Positions 17,729-25,746 of a DNA stretch of 64,000 nucleotides are shown here, in pieces (within the stretch, counting starts at the first letter, position 1; each line of letters opens with the position of its first letter). Position numbers and translations under genes: made by a program. Under the pieces are notes generated by a model. The model saw only the letters and a program-made list of their open reading frames with translations, was not told the origin of the DNA and ran no database searches. Origin of the DNA: Paenibacillus woosongensis (GTDB lineage Bacteria; Bacillota; Bacilli; Paenibacillales; Paenibacillaceae); assembly GCF_030122845.1 (NCBI RefSeq), contig NZ_CP126084.1, positions 3,100,001 through 3,164,000 of the forward strand. Reading direction: 5' to 3'.

Positions 17729-18336
17729 GAAGCCCTCTTCCGTCTGCGCATGAACCAAATGAAAAAGACAATCAGTCCCGCGCCTATGATCACATAAGCA
17801 ATGTTGGAATAAACGTCCATGAACGCGACGATCTTCTCCCAGGAGCTACCTACCGCAGCGCCTACGGACACCAGAATCACGTTCCATATCAGCGTCCCGA
17901 CGGTGGTATAGAGGAGAAACAAGCCGAATTTCATCTTAGCCATGCCAGCCGGAATCGAGATCAGGCTGCGAATGAGGGGAATCATCCGGCAGAACAGGAC
18001 CGTCCAGTAGCCATATTTATCAAACCAGGCGTCCGCTTTGCGAACATCCTCCTTTTTGAGCCTTAGATACTTTCCCCACTTGTCGATGATCGCTTCCAGG
18101 CGATCGACATTCAGCATATAGCCTGCGCCGTACAGAATAACAGCTCCAAGCACAGAACCTAGCGTAGCAGCAATGATAACACCGGTCATCGTCAGATCCG
18201 AATACGTCGTCATAAAACCGCCAAACGTCAGAATCACCTCGGAAGGAATCGGCGGGAAAACATTCTCGAGCGCAATGAGCAAAAATATCCCTATGTACCC
18301 GAACTGCTCCATAAATTCAGTAATCCAGTTTTCCAT
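17725..18336 (-). CDS. DedA-family membrane protein, possible undecaprenyl-phosphate flippase
   Basis: 203-residue DedA/SNARE-associated protein with the FPPIPSE motif (about 27-33) and the conserved GTLIWNV-like segment near residue 140. It has membrane-embedded helices and a basic C-terminus (RRRKRAS). Some DedA proteins (B. subtilis UptA/YngC) return undecaprenyl phosphate to the inner leaflet; others have broader lipid roles. The gene follows bceB after 36 bp with no clear terminator, and precedes uppP. The context favours a C55-P role, but substrate identity is inference. Confidence 0.85.
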   Translation of the reverse strand: MENWITEFMEQFGYIGIFLLIALENVFPPIPSEVILTFGGFMTTYSDLTMTGVIIAATLGSVLGAVILYGAGYMLNVDRLEAIIDKWGKYLRLKKEDVRKADAWFDKYGYWTVLFCRMIPLIRSLISIPAGMAKMKFGLFLLYTTVGTLIWNVILVSVGAAVGSSWEKIVAFMDVYSNIAYVIIGAGLIVFFIWFMRRRKRAS

Positions 18337-18372
18337 ATCGTACCTCCACAGATTATCTTATCTCTTATTCTC

Positions 18373-20325
18373 TCAGCCAAGGGCCTTTCTTAAATTGCGC
18401 AAATACCGTCTTCTAATGAAGAAGAAGTACATGATTTGGATAACGAAAAAACTCATCAAAATAAATCCGGCCTCCATCGCGATGGAGAAATTCAAGTAGC
18501 TCTGCAGAGCAACAAAAGCAAAAAAGCTGTGGATTATCGCCAGAACGATAGGCACGAAGAAGAGCAGTCCGATTTGCCGGGTGATCATCGTGTCGATCTC
18601 CTTTTTCGTTACCCCGATTTTCACCATCGTAGTATACTGGCGGCGGTCATAATCCAAATCTGCATACAGCCTGAAATATAAAAAACTACCCGACGCAATG
18701 AAAAACACAGTGCCGACGAGCAGCGCAATAAACAGCATTGTGCTGTAAATGCTCTTCTGAACGGCGAACAGCGTACCGCTGACGGTCATTGCATACGGCT
18801 GCTCCTCTTCATAAGCCATCTTCCCCCGGCGGGTCAAGGCATTCCCGATTTCCTCCCCCTGCGTTGGATCCTGGAAGTAAAAACCGAAATAACGCTCTTC
18901 CTGCGCGGATGCAGGAAGACGGTCCATCCACTCATCGCTGACGACGAGGCCGCTGAACTTCCCTTCCATCCTGCCGCCTAGCTCCAGCATTAAATATTCA
19001 GGGATTGGCACATGATTCGTAATTCCTCTTTCCACGATCTTCAGCCCCGTGCCAGGTATCGTGTACGAGGCAAGCGGCCGCTCCTTCAGCAGCGGTCTCT
19101 CGCGCTGCGATCCCAGCATAATGAGCGCATCCTGGCCTGACAATGGCACTTCCTCAAATGGGATTCCCGCCGCAGCGATCAAACGGGCATAATCCGAGTA
19201 CGATACAAGCGCCATACGCATAGCCGCCGGTGCTGATCTGGACGCTTGAACAACGTCGACAATTCTGATCGACAGGCTGACGCGCTCGTAGGTTATTCCG
19301 CGCGCCGTCAACTCGCTTTCTATCTCTAGCAAATGATCGCGCTCAAGCAAATTGGCCGCTTTGGATACATAGCCGATCCCCGCAAGGTAATCCTGCCGGA
19401 ATTCGTCGGACAACCGGTGAATGGAGGCGAATACCCCGATGGCGCAGAACGTGATCGTTGAAATGATCGTCACGAGGAACAGCATTTGCGCATTCCTGCT
19501 CATCCGCTGCGCCAGCGCGGGAACCGTTACGATATTCGTCTTCCGCCAGAACAGCCGGGGCCGCCTCCTCACCAATGCCAGGAAGTACGCGCCGAAATGG
19601 GCATACACCAGGTAAGTGCCGACCACCGTCATCAAGGTTACCGGTATCATACGCATGACAACGTTTGCCGCGGTTGAGGTTGCCGCCAAATAATAGCTCA
19701 ATATTACGAGACCTGCGCCTACACCGGATCGTACCGGCGACTTTCTCGGCGGCTCGACTACCCGCTGATTCGACTGAAACAGCGTCATAAGCTTGCTTTT
19801 GCCAATTAGGGCGGGCGTGTACAGGGAGATGAGCAAAAACAGTGCTGCAAACGACATCAACGTCAGCAGCAGGGCCGCCCAGGAAATGTGAAAGCTGAGC
19901 CGTTCAATGCCAAGCATATTGGCCCCGGCCATCAGGAACAGCTTCGCCGACACAAGGCCTGCAGCAATCCCGGTTATAATGGATGCGCCGCCGATTGTCA
20001 CATTTTCCAGGAACAACATGCGGTTAAGCTGCTTTACGGTCATCCCGTGCAGCCGTAATATCCCAAACTCTCTTTTGCGCGACTGCAAAAAAGAAGCTAC
20101 TGAATAAATAACGAAAAAAAACGAAAAAAAGTATACAGTTCCCTCCGCTACCTGCAAAGCCTGTACTGCCTGGTCATAAATCATGTTCTCTTGAATGCCG
20201 GGATGGAACAGAAACAGAGCGCACAGAAAAAAAACCATGACCGAAAACGAGCTGCTTAAATAATAGGCGGCATAGGTCCGCTTGTTGCGGAGCACATGGC
20301 TAAAGGCGAAATGTCGAAAGGTCAT
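18373..20325 (-). CDS. bceB: BceB-type ABC transporter permease
   Basis: 650-residue FtsX/MacB-like permease of the peptide-antibiotic detoxification family. Membrane helices cluster at both ends, and a large extracytoplasmic domain of roughly 200 residues (about 310-510) interrupts them; in BceB this domain goes with recognition of lipid II-cycle antibiotics. The start has a GGAGGGG ribosome site and lies 26 bases inside the 3' end of bceA, a typical coupled arrangement. It also probably signals drug flux to BceS. Bacitracin as the substrate is a family-level guess. Confidence 0.88.
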   Translation of the reverse strand: MTFRHFAFSHVLRNKRTYAAYYLSSSFSVMVFFLCALFLFHPGIQENMIYDQAVQALQVAEGTVYFFSFFFVIYSVASFLQSRKREFGILRLHGMTVKQLNRMLFLENVTIGGASIITGIAAGLVSAKLFLMAGANMLGIERLSFHISWAALLLTLMSFAALFLLISLYTPALIGKSKLMTLFQSNQRVVEPPRKSPVRSGVGAGLVILSYYLAATSTAANVVMRMIPVTLMTVVGTYLVYAHFGAYFLALVRRRPRLFWRKTNIVTVPALAQRMSRNAQMLFLVTIISTITFCAIGVFASIHRLSDEFRQDYLAGIGYVSKAANLLERDHLLEIESELTARGITYERVSLSIRIVDVVQASRSAPAAMRMALVSYSDYARLIAAAGIPFEEVPLSGQDALIMLGSQRERPLLKERPLASYTIPGTGLKIVERGITNHVPIPEYLMLELGGRMEGKFSGLVVSDEWMDRLPASAQEERYFGFYFQDPTQGEEIGNALTRRGKMAYEEEQPYAMTVSGTLFAVQKSIYSTMLFIALLVGTVFFIASGSFLYFRLYADLDYDRRQYTTMVKIGVTKKEIDTMITRQIGLLFFVPIVLAIIHSFFAFVALQSYLNFSIAMEAGFILMSFFVIQIMYFFFIRRRYLRNLRKALG

Positions 20326-21070
20326 GCGTATCCCCTCCGAGCAGCGATAGCATATCGATAATTTTCTGAAAAAAAACCTGCCGGCTGCTGCCCCGGTAAA
20401 TCTCGTTATAGAACTTCCCGTCCTTGATGAAAATAACCCGATGGCAGTAGCTCGCAGCTACGGCATCATGCGTAACCATAAATATCGTTGCCTGTTCCTC
20501 CTCATTCAGGGCGGTAAATGCCTCCATCACTTCGCGGGAGGATCTCGAATCCAGATTCCCTGTCGGCTCGTCAGCCAGAATCAAGGAAGGGCGGTGAATC
20601 ATCGCCCGGGCGATGGCTGTTTTCTGCATCTCTCCGCCGGATACCTCGAACGCATATTTCTTTAACAGTCCACCGATCCCTAGTCTTTGCGCGATGGCTG
20701 CGGCCCTGCTCTCCATTTCCCGTACTGGCGTGCCATCCAGCGTCAATGGAAGCACAATGTTCTCTTCGATCGTCAAAGTGTCCAGCAAATTGAACTGCTG
20801 AAAAATGAAGCCCAGCTTACGGCGGCGGAACAATGCAGTATCTTCCTCGCTCATTTGATGCGGCTCTCTTCCTTCGATCAGCACGCTTCCTGATGTCGGT
20901 TCGTCGATCGTGGCCATAACATTCAGAAGCGTCGTCTTGCCGCTGCCGGATGGCCCCATCACGCCGACGAACTCCCCGCGCTCCATCCGGAAGGTAACAC
21001 CCTTAAGCGCCGGCGTGGGAACTTTGCCTTCGTATATTTTTGATAAAGCACGCACTTCTAGCACCGACAT
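20300..21070 (-). CDS. bceA: BceA-type ABC transporter ATP-binding protein
   Basis: 256-residue MacB/LolD-like ATPase with Walker A GPSGSGKT (39-46), Q-loop IFQQFNLL, signature VSGGE, Walker B LILADEP, the D-loop NLDSR and switch histidine MVTHD. It extends about 25 residues beyond the core, as BceA proteins do. The gene is preceded by a candidate BceR operator and a promoter with a poor -35 region, so induction through BceRS is likely. It powers BceB. Confidence 0.92.
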   Translation of the reverse strand: MSVLEVRALSKIYEGKVPTPALKGVTFRMERGEFVGVMGPSGSGKTTLLNVMATIDEPTSGSVLIEGREPHQMSEEDTALFRRRKLGFIFQQFNLLDTLTIEENIVLPLTLDGTPVREMESRAAAIAQRLGIGGLLKKYAFEVSGGEMQKTAIARAMIHRPSLILADEPTGNLDSRSSREVMEAFTALNEEEQATIFMVTHDAVAASYCHRVIFIKDGKFYNEIYRGSSRQVFFQKIIDMLSLLGGDTHDLSTFRL

Positions 21071-21104
21071 AGCTCAATATCTCCTATCTGACAGGGATGA
21101 TCAT

Positions 21105-21169
21105 AGTATAAGTTCTCCCGCCTTCACGAAGCCACATCTTAACCTTACACTTCCCTTACAACTCTGTAA
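21105..21169 (-). promoter_or_regulatory. BceR-type operator and bceAB promoter
   Basis: TTACA-N4-TGTAA (21156-21169) is an exact match to the BceR-family consensus TNACA-N4-TGTAA, and another TGTAA half-site lies at 21145-21149. Downstream on the minus strand TATACT (21105-21110) can serve as -10, while the -35 position reads GGCTTC, a poor hexamer expected of an activated promoter. The operator centre is about 64 bases upstream of the inferred start. Confidence 0.7.
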
Positions 21170-21195
21170 GCTTGCGCTTGTGAGCCGAATTCATC

Positions 21196-22167
21196 CTAGA
21201 ATTTCATCCGGACGAGGGTACCCCGCCCCTCTTCCGACTCTATGTCAAGCTCATGGCCCAGTTTCCGGCAGATTTCTTTGGCCAAATACATCCCCATCCC
21301 CGTTGATTCCTGAAACCTGCGGCCATTCTCTCCCGTGAAATAAGCGTCGAATACGCGCGGCAGGTCACTCTCTGGAATACCGATCCCTTCATCCTCGATT
21401 TCCAGCATGGTTCGCCCGTTCTTTGCGTAAGCACGGAAATACAGTTTGCCGTTCTCCCTTAGCGTATAACGGACGGCATTCGTGATCAGCTGAGTCAATA
21501 CAAAGGTCAGCCATTTCTCGTCGGACACGACGGACAGCTGCGGTTCCATTTCTATGACCGGAAATACCTTTCCGCGAATGAACAAGCGCTTTTGTGCCGT
21601 AATTAACGAACGGACTAACTTCTCCAATCCAAGAGTCTCCACATAAATATCATGCTCGAATTGATCAAGACGGGCGGTATAAAGGACCATATCCAGCCCT
21701 TTTCTCAGCCTGTCCAGTTCATCAGCGATCGCCACCGAACGTGAATCGCTCTCCTGCTGCACCATCAAATGAATGACAGAAATCGGCGTCTTCATCTGGT
21801 GCACCCACTGGTTGATGAAACGGATATGACCTTCGATCTTCTCCGTCTGCCCGCTCAGCTCGGAGATATAATGCCGATATTGCGATTTCAGCAGGCGATG
21901 CAGGCTCTCGGATAACGGGGATGACGGCTTCACATCGGTGAAATCCCCGATCGATTCGGCCGGTTCCTGCAAGCGGCGGTAGAAGGATCGATGCGTCAAA
22001 TAGCGGAATACTAAATATCCGACCAGGAGGCAGCTGCTCAGCAGCACCGCATACATGCTGACCGCGGCATTACGGTAGCCGTCCAGCCAGTAAACAAAGG
22101 TAACGACCGCTAGTTGAATAAAGTAAATGACGATGACGGGCCGCTGCTCCCGCAAAAACAGCCTCAT
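21196..22167 (-). CDS. bceS: Intramembrane-sensing histidine kinase, BceS type
   Basis: 323 residues. Two closely spaced membrane helices (about 10-28 and 36-57) leave almost no extracellular loop, the hallmark of intramembrane-sensing kinases that rely on BceAB for sensing. The phosphoacceptor is His123 in QWVHQMKTPIS, and the ATP-binding domain shows N-box LITNAVRYT, DEGIGIPE and a TGMGMYL G-box. It overlaps the upstream response regulator by 4 bases. Confidence 0.93.
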   Translation of the reverse strand: MRLFLREQRPVIVIYFIQLAVVTFVYWLDGYRNAAVSMYAVLLSSCLLVGYLVFRYLTHRSFYRRLQEPAESIGDFTDVKPSSPLSESLHRLLKSQYRHYISELSGQTEKIEGHIRFINQWVHQMKTPISVIHLMVQQESDSRSVAIADELDRLRKGLDMVLYTARLDQFEHDIYVETLGLEKLVRSLITAQKRLFIRGKVFPVIEMEPQLSVVSDEKWLTFVLTQLITNAVRYTLRENGKLYFRAYAKNGRTMLEIEDEGIGIPESDLPRVFDAYFTGENGRRFQESTGMGMYLAKEICRKLGHELDIESEEGRGTLVRMKF

Positions 22168-22865
22168 GGCGTGTTCTCCCAGCTGGGAACGAGCCGGTAG
22201 CCCTGCCCCCGGACAGTCTGAAGCGCATCTTCGATGCCTAGCGCGGACAGCTTCTTGCGAACTCGGGTTACATATACATTTAGCGTATTGTCATCGACGA
22301 AAATTTGCTCGTCCCATATTTTCTCCAACAGGCGATCCCTGCTGACCACCTGTTCGGATTTTATCATCAATTCATCCAATATTTTCATTTCTGTATGACT
22401 CAGCTCGACCCTCATCTCACGAAGGAACAAACATAACCGTTCACGGTCCAAGCGGAGCCCCTGAACCTGAAGCGGGCGGCCTTCCGCTTGCGCCGCATAG
22501 GTGCCATAGGCTCGGCGAAGATGACTATTGATTTTGGCAAGTACGATATCATAGTCGAAAGGTTTTGTTATATAATCATCTGCTCCATTATCAAGCCCCA
22601 TCACCTGATCCATTTTGCCGTCGCGAGCAGACAGAAAAATGATCGGACAGGTCGACAGGCTGCGGATTTGACGGCACCAATAATATCCGTCATACTTTGG
22701 CAAATTGACGTCCAGCAGCACGAGATGAGGAACATACTGCCTAAACTGCGTATTAATGCTCTCGAAATCAGTTACTGCAAAAGTCTCATAATCAAACTTA
22801 TGCAAATATTCCTCCAGGAGCTTGACCAGCCCCTGATCATCCTCGACAATGAAAATTTTGAACAT
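22164..22865 (-). CDS. bceR: OmpR-family response regulator, BceR type
   Basis: 233 residues. The receiver domain has the acidic pair at Asp9-10 (EDD), phosphorylated Asp52 (LLDVNLP) and Lys in ITKPFDYD; the C-terminal winged helix carries the TLNVYVTRVRKKL signature of the Bce-type group. It is the first gene of the bceRS pair, overlapping bceS by ATGA. A TTACA-N4-TGTAA site upstream of bceA is its likely target. Confidence 0.93.
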   Translation of the reverse strand: MFKIFIVEDDQGLVKLLEEYLHKFDYETFAVTDFESINTQFRQYVPHLVLLDVNLPKYDGYYWCRQIRSLSTCPIIFLSARDGKMDQVMGLDNGADDYITKPFDYDIVLAKINSHLRRAYGTYAAQAEGRPLQVQGLRLDRERLCLFLREMRVELSHTEMKILDELMIKSEQVVSRDRLLEKIWDEQIFVDDNTLNVYVTRVRKKLSALGIEDALQTVRGQGYRLVPSWENTP

Positions 22866-22949
22866 AGCCGTTCTCCTTTTTACGAATCGAAACTCATGGC
22901 GTAGGTTATTAACCCCTTCTATCTTAGCAAAGAAACGTCCCTATATGCG

Positions 22950-22982
22950 AAAAAGAAGCCCCGCTGAACTGCAGAGCTTCTT
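22950..22982 (-). terminator. Terminator of the sigma/anti-sigma/repeat-protein operon
   Basis: Minus-strand arms AGAAGCTCTGC and GCGGGGCTTCT pair with two G-U pairs and are followed by a T-run. It begins just after the stop at 22990. Confidence 0.8.
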
Positions 22983-22989
22983 CTCACCA

Positions 22990-24075
22990 TCAATATTCCT
23001 CATACCGTTTGTCTTTGTGCCTCGTCCTGGATAGCAGTTTGATCCCGCCTCCAATGAGTACCAGAGAGACAATAAGCGGCCGCAAATAGTTTGTGATGAA
23101 CTGGTTAATGCGAAATTCCGGGAGGAACCGGTCGAACAACGGAATCACAAAGCTCATCGTCACGTAATAGATGCCAAGCAGAAGCAATATCAAGCCAAGC
23201 CAATTCTGGTTGTCGCCTTTCCAATCCAAGAGCGGACGATCCTCAAGCTGCAGAACCCGGTCATAGCGGCTTGCTGCTTGTAATCCGTCAAAGAAGCTGT
23301 AGAACCAGATGACCGGAACGATAAATAGAAACAAGGATAACCGCAGCACATCAATAATATAGAAGCTGCCCAGGAACAAGACCATCAGCTGCAGACCGCG
23401 CTTCTGCATCCCAAGATACATTTGGCCTGCTCCGGGAAAAGCAGACAGCAGCGTCGCCAGCACCTTGCTGCGCTTGCCTTCCACCCGGCCCGATTCCCAT
23501 TCGTCAAACAGCGTGCGATCGATCAGCAGTTCTCCGGCCTGTTTGCGGTGAACCAGCTGCACAGCGTCGAACATGCAGTACAGCCAAATAATCGGCAGCA
23601 GGCCGAGGAATAGCAGAAACACAGTTTGATGCGTCAACCCGGTGACAACAAACATGATCGTGATTAAGCCGAAGAAGCTGATCAGAAAGGACAAACCGCG
23701 CTGCATTAAACCGAGCTGAAAATGGCCCAAGCCAGGTACGAACGACAGTAAAATCGTATAGAAGCGCTCCGCATCAGCTTCGCCTTTGCGCGGCGTCTCG
23801 TACGGATAGGCGGACATATCCGCGTCAGGAGCACGAAGCAGAGTGATGATCAAATCCAGCATGCAGATGCACCAGAGCGCAAATGCACAGATGGCGGCGG
23901 CAAGCATTAATCCCCCTTCATTGCTGGCAACGGCAGCAAGGAAGCCAAGCAGCAACCCCCCGAAGAAAAATAGCGGATAAAGAACTCCCCTTATCTTACG
24001 CCCCCAATATAAATGGCCCAGACCGGGAATGCAATTTAGAACGAATGCCAGCATTTTATTTCGATAACGAGGCAA
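22990..24075 (-). CDS. Polytopic membrane protein with three internal repeats (function unknown)
   Basis: 361 residues, mostly hydrophobic. A unit of about 97 residues is repeated three times. Each begins PG-x-G-(H/Q) (residues 17, 114 and 214), then a Gly and a basic-Arg-Gly turn, and each ends in W-x5-D (68-74, 164-170, 257-263). The PGLGH-type motif recalls TM2-domain proteins, but triplication in one chain is unusual. It is the last gene of a sigma/anti-sigma operon, 28 bp after the anti-sigma, so it may sense or respond to the same envelope signal. Function not recognised. Confidence 0.8.
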   Translation of the reverse strand: MPRYRNKMLAFVLNCIPGLGHLYWGRKIRGVLYPLFFFGGLLLGFLAAVASNEGGLMLAAAICAFALWCICMLDLIITLLRAPDADMSAYPYETPRKGEADAERFYTILLSFVPGLGHFQLGLMQRGLSFLISFFGLITIMFVVTGLTHQTVFLLFLGLLPIIWLYCMFDAVQLVHRKQAGELLIDRTLFDEWESGRVEGKRSKVLATLLSAFPGAGQMYLGMQKRGLQLMVLFLGSFYIIDVLRLSLFLFIVPVIWFYSFFDGLQAASRYDRVLQLEDRPLLDWKGDNQNWLGLILLLLGIYYVTMSFVIPLFDRFLPEFRINQFITNYLRPLIVSLVLIGGGIKLLSRTRHKDKRYEEY

Positions 24076-24103
24076 TAGAATCCCTTCCTTTCATAGTAAT
24101 TAT

Positions 24104-24580
24104 TTAAGGTTTCAAATGATCAATCCAGTCTGCGGTTCTATCCATAATTTGCTTGCTTACGGACGGCTCTGCTGCAGGAGGCATAATATGCTCGGTCCCA
24201 GATTTCAGGTGATCAAACGCACCCAGCGATAACAGGAATAAAGTAATCGACGCCGCAATGACGTAATTGAACAGCGGATGCTCTCTTAAGCGTCTTTTCC
24301 GGATTAACGGCTCCGCGGATTCTCTCGCTTGCTGCGCGTGGCCTTGGACAGGAGTCTTGCGCATCACCGCTTCGATGAATGCTTCCTCCTGCTGCAAGCC
24401 GGGCAGTTCCTGCTCATGTTCAGCTAACGCAGCCATATATGCTGCCAGAGCTTCGTCGTCATGCAGCAGCAATACTTCGGCCTGCCGCGTCTGCTGCTCA
24501 TTTAGTTCTCCTCGGATATATTTATCCCAGCAGATTTTCCTGCTCTGATCATTTCTACTGTCCTTCCCCTGGTCATTCAT
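24104..24580 (-). CDS. Putative anti-sigma factor (single membrane helix)
   Basis: 158 residues: a soluble N-terminal part (about 1-105, helical, with CWDKYIRGEL), a basic stretch RKRRLRE, one membrane helix (about 112-130) and a short extracytoplasmic tail. No zinc-binding HxxxCxxC is seen. The ATG overlaps the sigma-factor stop by 4 bases (ATGA), the standard arrangement of an ECF sigma and its membrane-bound inhibitor, which is the main reason for the call. A longer in-frame start would lie inside the sigma gene and is less likely. Confidence 0.75.
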   Translation of the reverse strand: MNDQGKDSRNDQSRKICWDKYIRGELNEQQTRQAEVLLLHDDEALAAYMAALAEHEQELPGLQQEEAFIEAVMRKTPVQGHAQQARESAEPLIRKRRLREHPLFNYVIAASITLFLLSLGAFDHLKSGTEHIMPPAAEPSVSKQIMDRTADWIDHLKP

Positions 24581-25125
24581 CGCCACTCCTCCTCCTTCCA
24601 ATGCTCGCGAATCCATGATCTTGCCCGGTATAATCTCGATTCTACCGATTTCACCGCAATAGACTGCTCCGCTGCGATATCATCGTAGCTTTTGCCCTCT
24701 AAATAAAACGCCGTAATGATATCCCGATGCGCTGGCGGAAGCGTCAAAATACGGGTTCGCAGCTGCGCTTTGCGTTCCTCATCCATCAATTGCTGCAGCA
24801 CGTCGTCTTCCTGGGCTGATGCGATATGTAACACTTCCGCAGGATCCCACTGCTCCTCTCTGCGGCGATCCCGTTTCCGCTTTAAATCGATTGATTTATG
24901 AATCGCAATGCGTGTCAACCAGGTTTTGAAGCCTTCAAATCGGTATCCGGGGAGAGATTTATATACTTGTAAAAATATTTCCTGTGCGGCGTCCTCGGCT
25001 TCCTTATGATCATGAAGCACGGAATAAGCGACCCGGAACACATATGGCCCATATTGGCTGACCAATTCACGGAATGCGCCGCGATCGCCCCGCTGTATTT
25101 TTAGAATAAGCTGCTTTTCCTCAAT
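24577..25125 (-). CDS. ECF RNA polymerase sigma factor, probable ATT start
   Basis: 182 residues if started at ATT. Region 2 (about 20-85: LVSQYGPYVFRVAYSVLHD, EDAAQEIFLQVY, FKTWLTRIAIHKSID) and region 4 (about 125-175: LPPAHRDIITAFYLEGKSYDDIA, VESRLYRAR) are intact. Between the upstream in-frame stop and the TTG at 25065 there is no ATG, GTG or TTG. Conserved ECF sequence (QLILKIQRGDRGAFRELV) runs upstream of that TTG, and an AAGGAGG-rich ribosome site sits 8 bases before ATT at 25125. Followed by its anti-sigma. Confidence 0.85.
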   Translation of the reverse strand: MEEKQLILKIQRGDRGAFRELVSQYGPYVFRVAYSVLHDHKEAEDAAQEIFLQVYKSLPGYRFEGFKTWLTRIAIHKSIDLKRKRDRRREEQWDPAEVLHIASAQEDDVLQQLMDEERKAQLRTRILTLPPAHRDIITAFYLEGKSYDDIAAEQSIAVKSVESRLYRARSWIREHWKEEEWR

Positions 25126-25150
25126 GACTCTCCCCTCCTTCCCATCTATA

Positions 25151-25180
25151 TAGACGAAGCAACCTGGTGCCGCCCCTGCA
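25151..25180 (-). promoter_or_regulatory. Candidate autoregulatory ECF promoter
   Basis: Minus-strand TGCAGGGG (25173-25180) and CGTCTA (25151-25156) are 16 bases apart, the usual ECF spacing, and CGTCTA is a common ECF -10. It lies about 25 bases upstream of the inferred ATT start of the ECF sigma gene. Confidence 0.45.
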
Positions 25181-25206
25181 TATTATTTTAAAAACTTATA
25201 TATTCT

Positions 25207-25552
25207 TTATATCATAACAAAGACGCTGGCGATTCCGTGATCGCTAGCGTCTCTACCTCCCAGGGCTAATCTCTCATATCTCTTCTTTTTGTGGTTGTTA
25301 CAGCCCTGGGAACCCGCAATCGTCTTCACCACGACAGGAAAACCCAGATGCTTGTCCACCAGCTCTACATCAACTTTCGAGCGAATCAGCATCGTTTTGG
25401 GAACGGGCAGATTATGCTCCGCCAAAATTTGCAAGTGAAAAAACGCGGACATCCATGCGGTGTCTTACCGCCTCTTCCAGCAATCGTTTCAGTTCGAATG
25501 TTTCGGGTCTTACTTCGTTGGTAGCGCTCTTGTAAATGATCCAGCCTTTCAT
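25207..25552 (-). pseudogene. Decayed RimK-like ATP-grasp ligase
   Basis: Two pieces of one family appear in different frames. The first (25552 to about 25412) starts after a GGGAGGAG ribosome site and reads MKGWIIYKSATNEVRPETF and onward for 46 residues. The second (within 25452-25207) carries LQILAEHNLPVPKTM, then HLGFPVVVKTIAGSQG, the ATP-grasp binding region. The stretch of roughly 60 residues normally between them is missing, and the C-terminal catalytic half is gone after SQG. This is a deletion remnant, not a working ligase. Confidence 0.8.
25221..25252 (-). terminator. Terminator-like hairpin at the end of the RimK remnant
   Basis: Minus-strand arms AGACGCTAGCGAT and ATCGCCAGCGTCT pair with one mismatch and are followed by TTTGTTAT. 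It probably ended the original or shortened gene. Confidence 0.55.
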
Positions 25553-25644
25553 GACATTCTCCTCCCGATCCAATGAATGCACAAACTGGTCTATAGTCAA
25601 GATGTCCTAGCACTGCATACCAAACATACCATATTTCGGCCCTA

Positions 25645-25725
25645 CTAAAAAAGAAGAAACCTCCCCTTGGAGAGATTTGGAATTGCTAGGGCTACTAGCA
25701 CCAATCTCTCCAAGTAGAGGTTCCA
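25645..25725 (-). terminator. Long hairpin terminator after dnaD
   Basis: A long imperfect hairpin: minus-strand arms include AACCTC, TTGGAGAGATT and GCTAG, mirrored by CTAGC, AATCTCTCCAA and GAGGTT, then TTCTTCTTTTTTAG. It begins about 20 bases after the dnaD stop. The stem is longer than usual for a terminator. Confidence 0.75.
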
Positions 25726-25746
25726 TTTCATGTAACAAATATTAGA

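Noticed and set aside
24577-25065. TTG at 25065 as the ECF sigma start
   Set aside because: There is no ribosome site before it, and it would remove the conserved first helix of region 2. ATT at 25125 fits better.
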